A stretch of DNA of 64,000 nucleotides from the NCBI RefSeq assembly GCF_046630445.1, contig NC_092338.1, forward strand, positions 153,312,501-153,376,500, given 5' to 3'. The first letter of the stretch is position 1, and every line of letters starts with the position of its first letter. This DNA comes from Rutidosis leptorrhynchoides. Its lineage: Eukaryota > Streptophyta > Magnoliopsida > Asterales > Asteraceae. Position numbers and translations under genes: made by a program. Of this stretch, positions 60,134-64,000 are shown piece by piece. The notes under the pieces are model-generated. The model saw nothing but the letters and a program-made list of their open reading frames with translations, had not been told where the DNA came from and did not search any database.

Positions 60134-61880
60134 TGATAATGCTAAAAACGAACATATATTTCATAGCATTATTCCTCAAGAAAGACAAGCTTTTAGTTGC
60201 AATTGTTCTATTTACAAGTGATATTTGTTTAAATAATAAAAGGTGAAGACAAAAGACAGATTCGACGAATTGAAGACGCAAACGACCAAAAAGCTCAAAA
60301 GTACAAAAGACAATCAAAAAGGTTCCAATTATTGATAAGAAACGTCTCGAAATTACAAGAGTACAAGATTCAAAACGCAAAGTACAAGATATTAAATTGT
60401 ACGCACGGACGTTCGAAAATCCGGAACCGGGACATGAGTCAACTCTCAACGCTCGACGCAACGGACTAAAAATTACAAGTTAACTATGTATATAAATATA
60501 ATATAATATATAATTAATTATATTAATTATATATATATTATATTTATAAATAAATCGTCGGCAAGAAAGACTCTAAAAGGATGTGAGCTGTATTTTCAAT
60601 CTTCGCGACTCGCGGAGTTTGAAGGCAAAAAATGCCGCGAGTCGCGGAGCCCCAATTTCTGAAAATCCCTATAAAAGCAAACGAATTCTGATCGAAAAAA
60701 TCACCAAAAATATCCATCTCTCTATCTATATCGTATATATTTATATTTATATTTTAATTTTAATTTTAATTTTAATTTTAATTCTAATAATAAGGGTATG
60801 TTAGCGAATGTTGTAAATGTGTAAGTCGAAATTCTGTCCGTGTAACGCTACGCTATTTTTAATCATTGTAAGTTATGTTCAACCTTTTTATATTAATGTC
60901 TCGTAGCTAAGTTATTATTATGCTTATTTAATCCGAAGTAATCATGATGTTGGGCTAATTACTAAAATTGGGTAATTGGGCTTTGTACCATAATTGGGGT
61001 TTGGATAAAAGAACGACACTTGTGGAAATTAGACTATGGGTTATTAATGGGTTTTATATTAACTAAACAATACCTTGTTAATTTAATATACAAACTTATA
61101 ATTCGACGTATTTATATATAACCACATACGCTTGACTGGGTACGGTGGGCGGGATATCTATAAATACCAATAATTATTCATTTTACCGGATACGGAACTG
61201 GATTAATAGTTAATAGACTTGTTGAAACAGGGGTGAATTACATTCAAGGGTAATTGGTGTAATTGTTAACAAAGTAGTAAAACCTTGGTTTACACGCAGT
61301 CGATAACCTGGTGTATTCATTAAACAAAGTATTAAAACCTTGTTACAATTCGAATCCCCAATTAGTTGGAATATTTAACTTCGGGAATAAGAATAATTTG
61401 ACGAAGGCTTTCGCTCTTTATATTTATGACTGATGGACTATTATGGACAAATCCGTATGGACATATTAAATAATCCAGGACAAAGGACAATTAACCCATG
61501 GGCATAAAACTAAAATGAACACGTCAAACATCATGATTACGGAAGTTTAAATAAGCATAATTATTTTATTTCATATTTAATTTCCTTTATTTTATATTTA
61601 ATTGCACTTCTAATTATCGCATTTTTATTGTTATTGTATTTAATTGCACTTTTAATTATCGTACTTTTTAATTATCGCAAGTTTATTTTATCGCATTTTT
61701 ATTATTCGCAATTTCATTATCGTTATTTACTTTACGCTTTAATTTAAGTCTTGTATTTATTTTTAATATTTTACATTTTGTTTTAAATGCAACTAAAGTT
61801 TTAAAATCGACAAACCGGTCATTAAACGGTAAAAACCCCCCTTTTATAATAATAATATTACTTGTATATATATTTGTATT
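60134..61880 (+). repeat. 5' LTR of Athila-like element G, right limit approximate
   Basis: Starts TGATAATGCTAAAAACGAAC directly inside LTR H. Contains the two GC-rich palindromes (60604-60647), a TATA box (60670-60677) and a TTTTAA repeat (60751-60784). The expected TGGCGCC-type primer site was not found, so the LTR end and primer site may be deleted around 61880. Confidence 0.6.
60604..60677 (+). promoter_or_regulatory. CGCGA-N-TCGCG palindromes and TATA box of LTR G
   Basis: CGCGACTCGCG (60604-60614) and CGCGAGTCGCG (60636-60646) stand just upstream of TATAAAAG (60670-60677). They are isolated GC islands in an AT-rich LTR. Confidence 0.65.
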
Positions 61881-62516
61881 TTTCTTTAGACTAAGATTTA
61901 GGTGCTTTAGAATTTTGCGACGCCTTTTTAAGTTTTAGTTTCTTTTTAAGTTATTTCCATTTGGGATTTAGTTTTTATTGTAAGCTTTAATATTTTTAGA
62001 CGACTTTTACCTATGTATCAATTATCATTCCAATTAGTAATCTCAATTTGCAATTATAATTTTAAGTTAGTTGTAGTAATAAGGTTAGGTTAGTCAAGTG
62101 TTTTTAAGTTTTATAAGTTTCTTTTATTTTTCCGTCACCTTGTATTTTTCAACCATTTTTCTTTTTCGACCTTTTCCGACGAACTCTTTTTCTTTCTTAT
62201 TTCTCGCTATTCTAGTTTTTAGGACATAGATTTTTATTCTACTTCTTATCTAAATTTCTTAAAATTACGAAAATTTATTTTAAGTGGTTAAATTGATAGA
62301 CATCAAAATTTTCTGGTTCGTAGTAATAGTTGGATTTGTACGTGGACCGGGTTATTGGAGCCAAACAGTCCTCAATTATATTGAGACCAAACGAATCCTG
62401 CCCCTCTGCTGCATCTTTTGGCTATTCGAAACGTGGGCAAAATCAGAAAAGTCTATTGATTGGATAACTTATTATAATTTTTCTTTCCTTTTAAAAACTA
62501 ATAGGATATTCAGTGA
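61881..62516 (+). other. Leader of element G
   Basis: AT-rich sequence between the LTR region and gag. A short frame at 62284-62565 is probably chance. Confidence 0.5.
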
Positions 62517-64000
62517 ATGCACCGAGCAAGACGTTCACCACCTTTTGTACGTTCACCACCTGTAACTAGATCAAGACATTTAGCAAATATTACCGCCGTT
62601 GATTTTTCTTTAGAATCGTCATCCAGTCGACCAAGTACTTCAGTTCAAATTTCCGATAATCCATTTTTTGAACCCGACCTCACAATTGAGAATCCGGAGA
62701 ATATTCAGGAATGATTCGTAGATCCTGAACCATTAAATTTTCCTCCGGAACCACCAATCATTCAAACAGAGATTGTTGAGGAACGAACCATTAAATAAGA
62801 ATCCTCTAGTGATTCCGATTCAACAAATTCAATTATGGAGAATCTGGAACCTTTAAGTATGGAAGACCGAATGAGAGCTAAACGCACTGGCCAAGGTCAC
62901 GCAATTACTCATCCAGACATTAATGCGCCAGATTATGAAATCAAAGGACAAATTCTACACATGGTGACTAATCAATGCCAATTTAGTGGTGCGCCGAAGG
63001 AAGATCCAAATGAACATCTACGTACCTTTAATAGGATCTGCACACTATTTAAAATCCGAGAAGTGGAGGATGAACAGATATATCTCATGTTATTTCCCTG
63101 GACTTTAAAGGGAGAAGCCAAAGATTGGTTGGAATCATTACCTGAAGGGGCGATCGATACATGGGATGTTTTAGTTGACAAATTTCTTAAACAATTCTTT
63201 CCGGCATCTAAAGCCGTAAGACTTCAAGCAGAAATTGTTACGTTCACACAGAAGCCAAATGAAACTCTATATGAGGCGTGGACAAGATATGGAAAGTTGT
63301 TAAGAGGATGTCCGCAACATGGTTTAGACACCTGTCAAATAGTACAAATATTCTACCAAGGATGCGACATCACTACAAGGAAAGACAAAGATATAGCAGC
63401 TGGTGGTTCTATTACGAAAAAAACCGAAACTGATGCTTACAAAATTATTGATAACACTGCTTCCCACTCACATGAGTGGCACCAAGAAAAAGATATCGTT
63501 AGATCATCTAAAGCAGCTAGAGCCGATTCTAGCCATGACTTAGATTCCATTTCTGCAAAGATAGATGCTGTCGAGAGACGAATGGAAAAGATGACTAAAG
63601 ATATTCACTCAATACGAATTAGTTGTGAGCAGTGTGGAGGACCACATTTGACAAAAGATTGTCTCAGTATTGAATTAACAATGGAACAAAGAGAGAATAT
63701 TTCATACATAAACCAAAGCCCTGGAAATAATTATCAGAATAATTATCAACCGCCAAGACCGATTTACAATCAAAACCAGAATTATAACCGAAATATTCCA
63801 TACAACAACCAACAAGGTCCTAGAAATCAACAAGTATCCAATAATACTTACAATCAGCAAAGACCTAATTTTCAAAACAAGCCACCACAACAAACCGATG
63901 ATAAAAAGCCGAATTTAGAAGACATGATGATGAAGCTAGTTGAAACTCAAACGCAGTTTTTCACATCTCAAAAACAAACCAATGAACAAAATGCTCAAGC
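62517..64000 (+). pseudogene. gag of Athila-like element G, two stops, runs off the window
   Basis: One frame from MHRARRSPPFVRSPP to the window end, broken by TGA 62712-62714 and TAA 62796-62798, then open for 389 codons from ATG 62835. The gag domain has FPWTLKGEAKDWLESLPEGA and ETLYEAWTRYGKLLRGCPQHGL. A zinc-knuckle-like CEQCGGPHLTKDC keeps its His, unlike E. An Asn/Gln-rich segment follows. It is clearly homologous to the gag of E but a different family. It is not closed by a stop within the window. Confidence 0.85.

Overview
This is a plant nuclear window, almost certainly from a eudicot. The style of the repeats suggests the daisy family (Asteraceae), but that is an inference from pattern, not from any search. 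It holds no intact host gene. Nearly all of it is LTR retrotransposons inserted into one another, plus smaller DNA elements and a decayed ribosomal-protein gene fragment. Base composition is AT-rich, with long AT microsatellites.

Layout. Positions 1-312 and 23067 to about 29310 are the two halves of one minus-strand Ty3/gypsy element, C. It was split by plus-strand element A of the same family (313-23061; LTRs of about 3.25 kb; TSD tcggc/ttggc). A was in turn split inside gag by element B (5839-15487), a non-autonomous relative with LTRs of about 3.1 kb and a perfect acagg TSD. At about 29310 C meets a fourth family member, D (about 29325-40441, plus strand), head to head, and both 5' LTRs are cut at nearly the same internal point. 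From 40442 to 44460 lie an eL8 (RPL7a) pseudogene fragment, a Helitron 3' end, a MITE-like foldback, a second short inverted-repeat element, a tandem repeat and a poly(A)-tailed retroposed fragment. From 44504 a minus-strand Tat-like remnant (F) has its LTR broken by a complete Athila-like element, E (45191-58778; identical-length 1682-bp LTRs; TSD gatcc). The right end holds a minus-strand LTR (H) broken by another Athila-like element, G, whose gag runs off the window.

Main discovery. Family A/C/D carries two extra genes between the primer-binding site and gag: an acidic protein with a variable EEPEEE-type repeat, and an F-box protein of the plant At2g35280-like type. They occur in the same order in all three copies. 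The F-box frame is fully open in A and C and has one frameshift in D; the acidic frame is fully open in D. The module ends in a short hairpin (CGGGTAG-GTA-CTACCCG) that resembles the junction between the plus-strand primer site and the 3' LTR. B keeps the hairpin but has a different, broken small gene in that slot. A retrotransposon with its own F-box adaptor could engage the host ubiquitin ligase machinery. That role is inferred, not shown.

Other signals. LTR families A, B and H share a hairpin whose stem changes in a compensating way (CAACA/TGTTG, CAACC/GGTTG) and a palindrome that also co-varies (ATAGATCTAT, ATGGATCCAT), which points to a conserved LTR RNA or DNA element. Both Athila-like LTRs carry 11-bp odd palindromes in the promoter region (GGACG-N-CGTCC in E, CGCGA-N-TCGCG in G).
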